Positions 1 to 8,310 are shown, counted from the stretch's first letter. The stretch: 50,072 nucleotides of DNA from UBA947 sp031550975 (GCA_031550975.1 JAVBOC010000007.1:1-50072); one strand, 5' to 3'. The notes: generated from the letters alone by a model not told the origin. Translations and numbers: made by a program.

Positions 1-1
1 C

Positions 2-1456
2 CCATATATTACAGTAACCCTTCCGTCAAACATATCTTTTAAAGTTCATGTACTGGTTAACGGAAAAATGTATATAAATAAAGATGATAAAGCAGCAGTA
101 GAAGCTGTAACCGCACACAATATATTTAATAAAACTACCCCGGTAACATCCGATCCTGCAGCTTATACAAGATCATATTCCGATAATGATTGCAAAGGCT
201 GTCCTGAAAACGAAACAAAAGTTCAGGGCTATTGCATCCCAAATGACAAAATCTGTGCCGGTGGAACCACAGCAAAAATCTGCGGTCAATGTATATACCC
301 GGCAACAGTACAACAATGCAGCGGCAAGGATTCAACCGGAAACTTCAGACCGGGTATTATATTAAGTGATGGCAAATGCTGGGATATCACTAACGACCCA
401 ACCTGCACAAAATTCCCTGATGGCTGGAACCCGGGCGGCCCTGACACACCACCAGGCCTGCCGAATGTAACAACTTCCGGCAGTTGCACCCTGAGATGTT
501 ACGGTAATCCTATGGGCGGCGGCGGTGATGATTGCCATATGTGTACCTCAGATTATCAAACTTGCCGTCCTGTTGATGTCGAATGTGACGAAATGCATTC
601 AGATCCTGGCAACAACGTAGACGATAGAGTCTCTTATGTCAATTGTCGGCCGGTTAACCCTAGTGATTGGAATACTTGTGGTCCTGTATCGCCTCCGCCG
701 CCTCCACCACCGCCGCCACCGCTTTGTCCGGGCGGAAGACCTAATTTCCTTGTAGATTTTGCTGACATGGCTAACCACAGTGGTCAATATACAGGCCATC
801 CTTATTATATCTGGCAGACAATGCGCGATAGCGCAAACGGGGCGCCTGCAAATTATTTCATTAATTTCTTGATTAGTATTTCTGCGGCCACTTCAAGCTA
901 TACTTTTGGTGACAGAGAAAATGATGACAGAAACCAAGCGGTAACATCAAGCTACGGAACATTTTATGTGAATGAAGATCACGATACAGAATCTTATGTA
1001 AACAGTGGACTACACCCAAAAGAAAATGGTGATACCAATGCCCAAGTACAAGACGCAAGACTTCGTGAATTAGATTCGGCAGCTTTGGGTTACAAGACAG
1101 CCGGAAAAACTATTGATGTACGCACAGAAATAGCGGACTTCTTGTGGTTGAACTATGAAAGTTCGGGTAAACAAGGTAATTATGCCGGCGGCGGACGTAA
1201 CGCAATTAATGCGGGTGTTATTCCTGCATTTACAACGGTAATCCAACACCTGCAGGATGCTTATGCTTACAAATATCCAAGTTCAACGGCGGGTGTTAAA
1301 TATTTCAACTGGCGCAACAATCCGGCTTGCGGTCCGTTCCCTGATCCTCCAGTACCTGTTGTTAGCGGCGGCGGTTATACCCCACCTGGCGGCGGCGGAG
1401 GCTGCGGAATTTGGGGTGGCTGTTTGGATGAGCCAGGAGTTCAATATCAGTATTAA
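2..1456 (+). CDS. Cys-rich, proline/glycine-rich surface protein, 5' end cut off
   Basis: The reading frame is open from the left edge of the window, so the N-terminus (probably a signal or prepilin-type leader) lies outside. An internal ATG at 68 is not needed as a start. The visible 484 residues have an N-terminal part with many spaced cysteines (CKGC, CGQC, CHMC and others), then a run of ten prolines, then a Cys-poor domain, and end in a Gly-rich tail. Paired cysteines suggest disulfides and location outside the cytoplasm. I do not recognise the family. An intrinsic terminator follows directly, so it is the last gene of its transcript. Confidence 0.75.
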   Translation, partial: PYITVTLPSNISFKVHVLVNGKMYINKDDKAAVEAVTAHNIFNKTTPVTSDPAAYTRSYSDNDCKGCPENETKVQGYCIPNDKICAGGTTAKICGQCIYPATVQQCSGKDSTGNFRPGIILSDGKCWDITNDPTCTKFPDGWNPGGPDTPPGLPNVTTSGSCTLRCYGNPMGGGGDDCHMCTSDYQTCRPVDVECDEMHSDPGNNVDDRVSYVNCRPVNPSDWNTCGPVSPPPPPPPPPPLCPGGRPNFLVDFADMANHSGQYTGHPYYIWQTMRDSANGAPANYFINFLISISAATSSYTFGDRENDDRNQAVTSSYGTFYVNEDHDTESYVNSGLHPKENGDTNAQVQDARLRELDSAALGYKTAGKTIDVRTEIADFLWLNYESSGKQGNYAGGGRNAINAGVIPAFTTVIQHLQDAYAYKYPSSTAGVKYFNWRNNPACGPFPDPPVPVVSGGGYTPPGGGGGCGIWGGCLDEPGVQYQY

Positions 1457-1461
1457 TTAAC

Positions 1462-1488
1462 AAAAAAGGCGGGATTTCCCGCCTTTTA
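1462..1488 (+). terminator. Intrinsic terminator of the Cys-rich protein gene
   Basis: A 10-bp stem (AAAAGGCGGG paired with CCCGCCTTTT) with a 4-base loop lies 6 bases after the stop codon. The T-run is part of the stem, so it could work on both strands. Confidence 0.85.
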
Positions 1489-1532
1489 CCACGTTTAACC
1501 AATCTAACCAAACAATTATTAATAAACTCAAT

Positions 1533-1600
1533 TGTAAAGTTATTTTAAGAAAAAAAGTCATTTTGAAATCAAACGGGAATAATATACTTATATAGTATAT
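1533..1600 (+). promoter_or_regulatory. Promoter with TATATA-type -10 and degenerate RpaB/WalR-like box
   Basis: A TGTAAA half-site at 1533-1538 is followed 10 bp later by a weak second half (TTTTAA, 1543-1548). About 41 bp further on lies ACTTATATAG and then TATATAGAG. The spacing matches the better boxes at 9810, 20130, 27279 and 43217. The second half-site is poor, so this is the weakest member of the set. Confidence 0.4.
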
Positions 1601-1633
1601 AGAGTAAAAGGCCCCAAATTCGAGGATTATATT

Positions 1634-1990
1634 ATGAATGATAGAGTTGAAGAATTAAAGAAATTACAAGCTGCAGGCGCGTCACAAGGTGCTGCCAATA
1701 CCAATTATCACGAATGGAGTGATATTTTAAAAGAATTAGGGCAAGTCGGTGTGGAATCCACCGGTAATGTTCAGAGCGACAAGGCGCTGTTAAAGCAGCT
1801 GAAGGAATTTGCAGCCGAGGAAATGGCAAAAATGCAGGAGCAAAAAGCTACTGAGCAGAAAAAATCTAACACAGAACAGCCTCAAAAAATGGTTAATACA
1901 GATAGTGAGCAGCGAGTCAAGGCTAACGTTACAAACGGTGTGAGCCAAGAAGCTATGGCAAATTATCTGAAGTATTTCCATACTTTGTAA
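1634..1990 (+). CDS. Small charged protein, unrecognised
   Basis: The 118-residue protein is hydrophilic and rich in Lys, Glu and Gln. A helical middle (about residues 45-85) contains EEMAKMQEQKATEQKK. There is no signal peptide, membrane segment or recognised domain. The start is supported by GAGG at 1622-1625, 8 bases upstream of the ATG. The gene stands alone: a terminator lies upstream and a structured repeat begins right after the stop. Its promoter resembles those of other short unrecognised genes in the window, which suggests shared control, but the function is unknown. Confidence 0.7.
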   Translation: MNDRVEELKKLQAAGASQGAANTNYHEWSDILKELGQVGVESTGNVQSDKALLKQLKEFAAEEMAKMQEQKATEQKKSNTEQPQKMVNTDSEQRVKANVTNGVSQEAMANYLKYFHTL

Positions 1991-1992
1991 CC

Positions 1993-2102
1993 TTGCTGTC
2001 TTGCTGCGCTCGCATGAAACGTGTCTCCGTGATTGCCTCGCATATCCTGCGGATAGCCGAATGAGTCGGCAATCACTTCGCACTCTGCTCGCTTGCGCTT
2101 GA
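1993..2102 (-). repeat. Palindromic dispersed repeat, GCGCAAGCGAGC family
   Basis: Read on the minus strand it begins GCGCAAGCGAGCAGAG and ends GCGAGCGCAGCAAGACAG. Inside, GTGATTGCC and GGCAATCAC form a long stem, with a smaller TATCCGCAGGATA hairpin at the centre. Related copies lie at 19764-19980 (two tandem units) and 37491-37600. This copy and the 37491 copy both begin within a few bases of a stop codon. Confidence 0.8.
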
Positions 2103-2127
2103 CATGTTTGCACGGTTATTTTATCAT
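2099..2127 (+). promoter_or_regulatory. Possible sigma-70 promoter at the repeat/leader junction
   Basis: TTGACA (2099-2104) and TATCAT (2122-2127) are separated by exactly 17 bases. If it is the real promoter, transcription would start inside the riboswitch-like element and lose its 5' helix, so either the element is cut or transcripts enter from upstream. Confidence 0.35.
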
Positions 2128-2232
2128 TAAACCACAAGAGGAAATGAAGTGGATATCTTCAGCTGTGCCGCAACCGTAAAAGCCGGAAAACTCAAAGCAT
2201 TTCACCACGTCACGAGCATGACATACCTCGCC
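2107..2232 (+). promoter_or_regulatory. Cobalamin-riboswitch-like aptamer
   Basis: The order of conserved blocks follows the B12 riboswitch core. A short GGTT/AACC helix is followed by GAGGAAAT (2138-2145), a GAAG...CTTC arm enclosing TGGATAT (2146-2160), then AGCTGTGCCGCAACCGTAA (2161-2179). The last block is close to the consensus AGCTGNCCCGCAACTGTAA. A B12-box-like segment (GTCACGAGC...CCTCGCC) lies at 2212-2232 but is less convincing and runs into a dispersed repeat. A dispersed repeat also abuts the 5' side. The aptamer could therefore be complete but compact, or a damaged remnant. The downstream genes are not known B12 genes, though cobO is present elsewhere in the window. Confidence 0.6.
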
Positions 2233-2297
2233 CATTGAGGGAGAGGGAAGAATTTCTTAGTAAGAAAACGAACTTAGAAATTTGGGTGAGGGGTTTT
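2226..2297 (+). repeat. CCTCGCCC / GGTGAGGGG dispersed repeat
   Basis: CCTCGCCC, GAGGGAGAGGG and GGTGAGGGG occur in this order. The same order is found inside the nadE coding sequence (35920-35953) and more weakly at 28205-28240. Here it lies between the aptamer and its presumed expression hairpin. Confidence 0.55.
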
Positions 2298-2301
2298 GGT
2301 T

Positions 2302-2324
2302 TCCTCTTAAACAGAGGATTTTTT
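2302..2324 (+). terminator. Terminator-like hairpin holding the Shine-Dalgarno of the next gene
   Basis: TCCTCT (2302-2307) pairs with AGAGGA (2313-2318) around a 5-base loop, and six T follow. AGAGGA is also an ideal ribosome binding site, 7 bases before the ATG at 2326. The 5' arm with its flanks (TTTCCTCTT, 2300-2308) is fully complementary over 9 bases to AAGAGGAAA at 2136-2144 inside the aptamer core. Folding of the aptamer and freeing of this site would exclude each other. Confidence 0.6.
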
Positions 2325-2325
2325 A

Positions 2326-3090
2326 ATGCAGCTGGCAACACCGGTACAACACACAAGAATAGGGACATGTCCGCATGGGTTATCGCCTGGCGCGTGTCCG
2401 ATTTGCAGCGGCATGGGCGGCGGAGGCGGTGGTGGCCGCAAGGCAGATTTTTCTGCTAAACCCGGAGAAATGAGCTGGGCAGATTGTGCTGCAATCGGTG
2501 CTATGATGAAGCACCAAAAGGAAATGAACGCGCAGCGTTCGCAGGATGTCCAAAACTTTGCTCAGGTTGCGGCGGCTTTCCAGAACACTTTAACTAACGC
2601 GAGTAAAAAAATTGCCACACTGGCACAGTTTTTCACAGAGAACTTTCCGCCGGTAATTGCAAAACCCGCAAACTTTGTGCTTGGGGCGTTAAATAGATTG
2701 GTGAGCCTGTTCCAAATGCCTCAGGCGAGCCAAGGTCAACCTGCAGTACAAAATCAACCGACAAATATTTCAGACAAACTTGCGGCAGTTTTTGGAGAAC
2801 TAAAAAACGCTATCGAAGAAAAAATCTCAAAAGCATTTAGTGACTTAAAGAAAAAAGTTAAATCTCTGTTTAAAATTTTCCAGCCGCTTGATGCCCAAAA
2901 CGAGGACAAGGAAATAGACGAAACGAAAAAAGCCTTTGAATTAAGGACTTTTATCCATGATTTATACAAAAGCGTGACCGAGCTCAGAGCGGAGGAACAG
3001 GCTGGCCTGCAGTCAGCAGGACAGGCAGGTTCCGCAGACTCGTTACAGGCGAGGGAGCAAGACAAATTAACCCGAGGAGATGACGAGTGA
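2326..3090 (+). CDS. Unrecognised protein with N-terminal CPHG...CPIC motif and glycine run
   Basis: The 254-residue protein starts with a short segment holding CPHG (15-18) and CPIC (24-27), a possible metal or redox site, followed by seven glycines. A hydrophilic, mostly helical body follows (about residues 60-230) with few predicted turns. No signal peptide is clear. The start at 2326 is fixed by the AGAGGA site within the leader hairpin. The stop overlaps the GTG start of the next gene, so the two are translationally coupled. Function unknown. The leader suggests control by a cobalamin-like ligand. Confidence 0.75.
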   Translation: MQLATPVQHTRIGTCPHGLSPGACPICSGMGGGGGGGRKADFSAKPGEMSWADCAAIGAMMKHQKEMNAQRSQDVQNFAQVAAAFQNTLTNASKKIATLAQFFTENFPPVIAKPANFVLGALNRLVSLFQMPQASQGQPAVQNQPTNISDKLAAVFGELKNAIEEKISKAFSDLKKKVKSLFKIFQPLDAQNEDKEIDETKKAFELRTFIHDLYKSVTELRAEEQAGLQSAGQAGSADSLQAREQDKLTRGDDE

Positions 3091-4565
3091 ACGTTGCACC
3101 ATTAAATGACGCAGAATCCTTAAGACAGCAGCGTAACCAAACGAGTACGCAGCGCAGAAACACGCTTTCAACAAAAGAGGGTGTGATTGTTAATTCATTT
3201 GTAAAAGATTGCGCGGACTGCAAGCCTAATCTTAATGACACTTGCGATACTCTGATTATCTCAAACAACGCGGAACTTCCAAAAAGATTGAATGACCCGG
3301 CGGAGGCTTCCCTCAAGAGTCCGATAAAAAGCCTTGGGCCGATTGCGACTGTGGCCATGGGAGTAATGGGGGCGTTTACGGGGATTACCGCTTATGTGAG
3401 TCATAACGCGAAGGTTTTAACAAGCATCAGGCCGGAAGAAAGAGTCTCAGATTTTACACGTAACCTTGCTATAAACGATGAGGCGAGGCAAGCGGTGGTG
3501 CGGATGGTAATTAGCCCCAACAAAAAAACTATGCTCGCGGGAGCCGGCATATTGGTCTTAACAGCGATGGCGTTTATGGGAAAAACTTTTTCTGAAGGTT
3601 TCCGTGATGTCTGGATTAAAAAACGTGAAGCTGATATCCAAAAGAACATGCAGGAGCGCTTAATCGCTATCGAAACCCAGTCTTTTGGCGGTAAAATTCA
3701 GATTATCCGCAGCATGTTGGCTGACCGTGTTAAAGAACTCAACGGATATTTAGAAGGCACCCCTGCTCCTTCATTCGGCAAAGGGGAAAAAGAGAGGGAT
3801 GGAAAACCTGAAAAGACAGCAACTGCCGATATCCCGGTTATTTTAATGGGACTTGGGGTTATTGCAGCGATTGTCGGGCTTGGATTCCTCTCGTTAAAAA
3901 ATCTCACCAAAGGCAAAAACCATTTTGAAGAATACACAAAACAAACCATGGACTTAATTGAAAAGATAGTAAAAGACAAGAAAATGGATAAGACGGAAGC
4001 TAAAGCGGCATTAGATGGATTGTTCCAAACAGTTTCGGCTTCCCCAAAGTATATTGAAGAAGTGCTCGCGAAAACCAGCTGGAATGAAACAGAGCGCACC
4101 ACATTTGCTGCATCAGTAATTACCAAAATGAAAGCACCAACGACCAAAGCCACCGACGCGCTTGGCGGCAGCGGTGTTATTAAAACCAGTATCTATTCGC
4201 ACGTAGATGATTATCGCGCGTTTTGTTACAACTGGCTTTTAAATACTGAAAACCAGCAGTTTAAGCAAATGTTTTTTGGGGTTACAGGTTTGAGCGCGCT
4301 TGGTTATGGCGGAAAACTTACCGGCATGGCGGTTCGTGATATTGAAGTCAAAAAAATGAACGCTGACACCGAAGTTAATTTGCAAAACAGGCTGGTTGCG
4401 ACTGAACTGCGTAATTTTAAGGCCAAAAAAGACGCAGCTATTACGCCGCTAATGAACGAATTCTATCGTCAGGCTGCGCTCAACAAGCCAAAAGAGGAGT
4501 TAAAGACCATAGCGGACAATATTTTGTTTGAAATTAAAAACGGACCACCGTTTGTATATAGTTAG
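3087..4565 (+). CDS. Unrecognised multi-span membrane protein
   Basis: This 492-residue protein starts at GTG with GAGGAG 7 bases upstream and overlaps the previous stop (GTGA). Hydrophobic segments lie near residues 83-103, 150-168, 248-272 and 398-418. Charged, helix-rich linkers separate them; the longest, about residues 275-395, is probably cytoplasmic. No enzyme motif was recognised. It sits between the CPHG/CPIC protein and a small helical protein in one operon, so the three probably act together at the membrane. Function unknown. Confidence 0.75.
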   Translation: MNVAPLNDAESLRQQRNQTSTQRRNTLSTKEGVIVNSFVKDCADCKPNLNDTCDTLIISNNAELPKRLNDPAEASLKSPIKSLGPIATVAMGVMGAFTGITAYVSHNAKVLTSIRPEERVSDFTRNLAINDEARQAVVRMVISPNKKTMLAGAGILVLTAMAFMGKTFSEGFRDVWIKKREADIQKNMQERLIAIETQSFGGKIQIIRSMLADRVKELNGYLEGTPAPSFGKGEKERDGKPEKTATADIPVILMGLGVIAAIVGLGFLSLKNLTKGKNHFEEYTKQTMDLIEKIVKDKKMDKTEAKAALDGLFQTVSASPKYIEEVLAKTSWNETERTTFAASVITKMKAPTTKATDALGGSGVIKTSIYSHVDDYRAFCYNWLLNTENQQFKQMFFGVTGLSALGYGGKLTGMAVRDIEVKKMNADTEVNLQNRLVATELRNFKAKKDAAITPLMNEFYRQAALNKPKEELKTIADNILFEIKNGPPFVYS

Positions 4566-4576
4566 AGTAGGGGTAA

Positions 4577-5044
4577 ATGTTAGTAAATAAAATAGGACAA
4601 AATTTTATAAGACCCGTTTTCGGTAATGCAGGCATGCCGGAAAAAAACTACTATGACTTCAACCAACCAAAGGTCGACCACTTTGTCAGCCACCGTGAAG
4701 CTGCGCTCCCATATCTTGAAAATATACTTAAAACTTCGAATAATGAAGCAGAAATAATTGAAACATTATATATTATAGACCGCCAAATTGAAGCCGGCAT
4801 GAAACCAAAATGGGAGCTTTACCCAACACTGGCGCGGTTTAACAACACAAATTCCCCGGGAATCCAGACCTATCTTGCCGGGATTTATAGAAAAATGCAG
4901 GTCCCGGATGCCTTCGGCCCGCTTGTAGCCATGCTTATACGTAATTCAATCCGCCCGCAATCTTCAAATTTTGACCCGAATGAAGAAATCGGCGGTGCCA
5001 TCCTAAGCTACGTCAATCCTCGTTTTCAGGCACAACCCCAATGA
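4577..5044 (+). CDS. Small helical (HEAT-like) protein, third gene of the membrane operon
   Basis: The 155-residue protein follows the membrane protein after 11 bases, with AGGGG 5-6 bases before the ATG. Residues 40-130 look like consecutive amphipathic helices (PYLENILKTSNNEAEIIETL, then LARFNN...IQTYLAGIYRKM), a HEAT-like pattern often used for protein contacts. No membrane segment. It is likely a partner of the upstream membrane protein, but this is inference from position only. Confidence 0.65.
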   Translation: MLVNKIGQNFIRPVFGNAGMPEKNYYDFNQPKVDHFVSHREAALPYLENILKTSNNEAEIIETLYIIDRQIEAGMKPKWELYPTLARFNNTNSPGIQTYLAGIYRKMQVPDAFGPLVAMLIRNSIRPQSSNFDPNEEIGGAILSYVNPRFQAQPQ

Positions 5045-5048
5045 GCAA

Positions 5049-5065
5049 TGTAACAAAAATGTAAC
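5049..5065 (+). promoter_or_regulatory. WalR/RpaB-like box, TGTAAC-N5-TGTAAC
   Basis: Two perfect TGTAAC half-sites with a 5-base spacer (period 11) match the WalR consensus TGTWAH-N5-TGTWAH. The next start codon is only 44 bases downstream, so here the box overlaps the core promoter region rather than lying upstream of it as at the other sites. Confidence 0.6.
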
Positions 5066-5108
5066 ATGAATCCCCCTAAAATTAAAGTTTTTATTTTAGA
5101 TTGCCGTC

Positions 5109-6206
5109 ATGAAGGTTAAGAGTACAACGAAAGGAATTACGGCAATGGGAATGGCAGCATCACAAGCTAGATTTTTAGGCTTGACCGCTAGAAAAACCAA
5201 TGTTGAATATGAAGGACAACAGATTAACCAACAGCGTACTTCGCTTGGTAACCAATCTGCTAACTACTACAACGATTTGCTCGGTATGTCAGTACCGGTT
5301 CCTCCTTCTGTTGATAATTTTACCAAAACGGTTTACACATTCAGCGATGGAGCTTTAACAAACAGCATCACATCAATGATTACTAAAAATGATGGTACAT
5401 TTACTGTAAGCTACTTGAAATCTTGGGTGGATAACTACTCTGTTGTTTCAGCTGCGACCAGCGTTGTTAATAATAAAGCAACAGCAGGCGGCGATTTAAC
5501 ACAATATCGCGTGGGTGCTCAACAGCTTAGAAAAATGGACCCTGCAAGCGTTGTTGATTTTGCACCGGCAGAAATTGAAGCTGATCCATATTTGAAATCG
5601 CTTTCTGAGACCCAAAGAATTCAACTTCGTACAGAAGAAAAAGCTTATGTAGACTTATTGAATACAAAATACGGCAACCATGACTGGGCTGTAAGATATA
5701 TTCAGAACAACACAACTGGTGCTTATGTACCAAACTTCTACAACCTCGACGAGTTAGGTAATACTGCAAAAGTTAACTACGATGACAACGGCAACTCACG
5801 TTCTTCAGTTTCTTGCTACACAATCGGCAGCGAACAAAAAACCGAAGAAGTTAAGGCTGTTGAAGATTGCAGAGTTGAGCAAGACACTACAGGCAGACTC
5901 ATCAACATCTCTATCCCTGATGCTGATGGTCAAAACCGTACTAACTACGCGTTGGCGACAAATACTATCACTGATAATGATAGATACGAAGATGCGATGA
6001 ACAAATATGAGTATGACAAATACCAATACGATCAAAAAATCCAGGATATCAATTCTAAGATTGCAATTATCCAGGCAGAAGATAAAAACCTTGAACTTCG
6101 TCTAAAACAGCTTGATACAGAGCAAAAAGCTATCCAAACTGAGATGGACGCAGTAACCAAAGTGGTTGAAAAGAACGTAGAAAAAACCTTCAACACCTTT
6201 GGCTAA
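5109..6206 (+). CDS. Unrecognised protein with C-terminal coiled coil
   Basis: This 365-residue protein has an N-terminus with the pattern MGMAASQARFLGLTARKTN, followed by a Gln/Asn-rich helix, a mixed middle domain and a long coiled coil (about 293-362). The start is uncertain. ATG 5109 has no ribosome site and would be nearly leaderless; ATG 5145 (residue 13) begins the MGMAASQAR block and has AAGGA 9 bases upstream. A WalR-type box lies just upstream and a strong terminator follows, so it is a one-gene unit. An appendage or envelope role is possible but not shown. Confidence 0.7.
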   Translation: MKVKSTTKGITAMGMAASQARFLGLTARKTNVEYEGQQINQQRTSLGNQSANYYNDLLGMSVPVPPSVDNFTKTVYTFSDGALTNSITSMITKNDGTFTVSYLKSWVDNYSVVSAATSVVNNKATAGGDLTQYRVGAQQLRKMDPASVVDFAPAEIEADPYLKSLSETQRIQLRTEEKAYVDLLNTKYGNHDWAVRYIQNNTTGAYVPNFYNLDELGNTAKVNYDDNGNSRSSVSCYTIGSEQKTEEVKAVEDCRVEQDTTGRLINISIPDADGQNRTNYALATNTITDNDRYEDAMNKYEYDKYQYDQKIQDINSKIAIIQAEDKNLELRLKQLDTEQKAIQTEMDAVTKVVEKNVEKTFNTFG

Positions 6207-6287
6207 GAATGAGAGCTAAGATATATAAATTAAAGGTATCTAGACCTCTAGACAAATTTTCCTTTCCCTTTTCCTATTGATTTTCCA

Positions 6288-6314
6288 ACGACTACTAACC
6301 TAGTCGTTTTTTTT
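6288..6314 (+). terminator. Intrinsic terminator
   Basis: ACGACTA (6288-6294) pairs with TAGTCGT (6301-6307) around a 6-base loop, followed by a T8 tract. Confidence 0.85.
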
Positions 6315-6344
6315 GCGGATATTTTGACTATCGCCAAACGCATT

Positions 6345-6430
6345 TGTCATCCTGAACTTGATTCAGGATCTGGACCAGTATTCCCTTACATGCGACGCTC
6401 CAGATGCTGAAATAAATTCAGCATGACTAT
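6345..6430. repeat. Dispersed palindromic repeat, TGTCATCCTGAACTTGATTCAGGATC family
   Basis: It opens with TGTCATCCTGAACTTGATTC and closes with GCATGAC, with an inner hairpin. The same family lies at about 22647, 23680, 28094 and 41098. Related forms with TCATTGCGAGC lie at 11767, 24037, 47281 and 49697. Confidence 0.8.
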
Positions 6431-6436
6431 AAAGCA

Positions 6437-6472
6437 AAAGGCGCCGATTGTTTCACAATTGGCGCCTTTTTG
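6437..6472 (-). terminator. Terminator of rpsB-tsf
   Basis: A 12-bp stem (GGCGCC extended by GATTGT/ACAATT) with a 3-base loop is flanked by A4 and T5, so it can stop transcription on both strands. It lies 18 bases after the tsf stop on the minus strand. Confidence 0.85.
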
Positions 6473-6489
6473 AAATATATTATTCGTTA

Positions 6490-7350
6490 TTAACCAATTT
6501 GGTTCATAACTTCGTCAGCGAAGTTTTCTTGACGTTTCTCAAGGCCTTCACCAAGTACGAATCTTGTGAAGTCTTGGATAGTCAATTTGCCGCTGATAAG
6601 TTGTTCAATTGTAACATCAGGGTTTTTGATGAACGGTTGTTCAAGAAGAACTTTGCTTGCCAAAAGCTTGTTAACGCGGCCTTCAACGATTTTGCCACGG
6701 ATTGCTTCAGGTTTGCTTTGGATATCTTCTTTACCCATTTCGATTCTTGTTTCTTCTTCGATTACTGCCGGTGAGATTTGTTCTCTTGAAACAAACTCAG
6801 GTGCGCAGGATGCGATATGAAGACAGATGTCATTCAACAATTCAGCATCAGCTTTGTCAGCTTTTACAAGAACACCGATTTTGCCGTTGTGAACATATGC
6901 GCCGGTGTTGCCTTCGTAGCGAACGAATCTTCTTACAGTGATTTTTTCACCGATAGAAACGGTTTTTTCTTTAATAAGTTCAGAAATCACTTTGTTGCAG
7001 TCTTTGCAAGTTGAAGCTAAAAGCGCATCAACGTCACTTGGATTTGTTTTTACAACAAACTCGGTCAAGTTGTGTGCAAGTTCTTTAAACTCGTCATTTT
7101 TTGCAACGAAGTCAGTTTCACAGTTGAGTTCAAGTAACGCACCTGCATCTTCAAGAACTACTGCAGCTACTAAGCCTTCTGCTGCGATTCTGCTTTGTTT
7201 TTTATCAGCTGAAGCCATACCTTTTTGGCGAAGTACTTCTGCTGCTTTTTCAAAATCTCCTTGTGCCTCAACTAGTGCTTTTTTCGCATCCATCATGCCC
7301 GCACCAGTCTTGTCGCGGAGTTCTTTTACCATTTGTGCTGTTATTTCCAT
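6490..7350 (-). CDS. tsf: Elongation factor Ts
   Basis: EF-Ts exchanges GDP for GTP on EF-Tu in the cytoplasm. At 286 residues it is of usual length. The N-terminal UBA-like domain reads MVKELRDKTGAGMMDAKKAL and the EF-Tu contact motif TDFVAKN is at 79-85, followed by the core dimerisation region. GAGG stands 9-10 bases before the ATG. It lies 45 bases downstream of rpsB in the usual rpsB-tsf order and ends at a strong terminator. Its partner tuf is also in this window. Confidence 0.97.
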   Translation of the reverse strand: MEITAQMVKELRDKTGAGMMDAKKALVEAQGDFEKAAEVLRQKGMASADKKQSRIAAEGLVAAVVLEDAGALLELNCETDFVAKNDEFKELAHNLTEFVVKTNPSDVDALLASTCKDCNKVISELIKEKTVSIGEKITVRRFVRYEGNTGAYVHNGKIGVLVKADKADAELLNDICLHIASCAPEFVSREQISPAVIEEETRIEMGKEDIQSKPEAIRGKIVEGRVNKLLASKVLLEQPFIKNPDVTIEQLISGKLTIQDFTRFVLGEGLEKRQENFADEVMNQIG

Positions 7351-7395
7351 TTAATTTTTCCTCTATTATTTTGCTACTATTTACGGATAATGTGC

Positions 7396-8157
7396 TTATG
7401 CTTTAGCTTCTTCAACTTTTGTTTCTTCTTTAGCTTCAACGCCAGCGTCTTTAGCTTCAACGCCTTTGTTTTCGCGTTGTGCTTTACCTTCCAAAACCGC
7501 GTCAGCAAGTTTTGAAGAGATTAATTTGATAGAACGGATTGCATCATCATTACCAGGAATGATGTAGTCGATTCCGTCCGGGTTAGCGTTTGTATCAGCT
7601 AAGCAGATTACAGGGATGTTTAGTTTATTCGCTTCTTTAATCGCGATTTCTTCTTTTCTTTGGTCTACGATAAAGATGATATCAGGTAACCCTCTCATCT
7701 CTTTAATGCCGCCTAAAGTTTTGCTTAATTTAGCTAATTGACGGTTCAATTGCGCAACTTCTTTTTTAGGAAGTTTTTCGATATGACCGCTTGAGATGAA
7801 TTCTTCTAATTCTCTAAGTTTGCTAACTCTGCCACGAATTGTTTCAAAGTTTGTAAGCAAGCCGCCTAACCATCTTCTGTTGATGTAGTAAGCACCAGCT
7901 CTAGTTGCTTCTTCAGCAACAACTTCTGCTGCTTGTTTTTTAGTACCTACGAATAAAACGTTTTTGCCGCGTGAAGCAAATTCTTTTACTGTCGCGTACG
8001 CTTCATCCAATAAATCAGTGGTTTTGCGTAAATCTAATACATAAATCCCGTTTCTAGCACCGTAAATATACGGTTTCATTTTAGGGTTCCATCTTTGTGT
8101 TTGGTGACCGAAGTGTACACCTGCTTCTAAAAGTTCAATCATTGACGCTGTCGCCAT
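7396..8157 (-). CDS. rpsB: 30S ribosomal protein S2
   Basis: Ribosomal protein uS2 binds the 30S head-body junction. The 253-residue sequence has the typical start MIELLEAGVHFGHQTQRWNPK, the FVGTKKQA block, NRRWLGGLLTNF and the PDIIFIVD block. The C-terminus has a charged Ala/Lys/Glu tail with the phrase EAK(D/E) repeated. AAGGAG lies 8 bases before the start. It is first in the rpsB-tsf operon. Confidence 0.97.
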   Translation of the reverse strand: MATASMIELLEAGVHFGHQTQRWNPKMKPYIYGARNGIYVLDLRKTTDLLDEAYATVKEFASRGKNVLFVGTKKQAAEVVAEEATRAGAYYINRRWLGGLLTNFETIRGRVSKLRELEEFISSGHIEKLPKKEVAQLNRQLAKLSKTLGGIKEMRGLPDIIFIVDQRKEEIAIKEANKLNIPVICLADTNANPDGIDYIIPGNDDAIRSIKLISSKLADAVLEGKAQRENKGVEAKDAGVEAKEETKVEEAKA

Positions 8158-8310
8158 GGGTTTTCTCCTTGTTTTTAACTTATAATACTACGGGCCGCAC
8201 TGCCCCATCTAGGATACTGGTAAAGTACGGAAAAATCCCCTTACATTTACCCTAGACTAGAGGTAAGTCTATCGGACTAGTGTAACCAAGAATATGTTAA
8301 CACAAACAAA
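8158..8310 (-). promoter_or_regulatory. Leader of rpsB, possible autoregulatory RNA
   Basis: About 150 bases precede rpsB with no reading frame. On the minus strand they can form a CTTAC/GTAAG arm and a GC-rich arm (GGGGCAGTGCGGCCCG) before the ribosome site. rpsB leaders are often autoregulated by S2, but I did not match a known leader fold, so this is only a candidate. Confidence 0.35.

Noticed and set aside
2235..2459. 74-residue frame over the riboswitch-like leader
   Set aside because: It overlaps the hairpin and the better supported gene at 2326 in another frame.
6448..7354. Plus-strand frames opposite tsf
   Set aside because: They are mirror frames of a well conserved gene and have no start signals.
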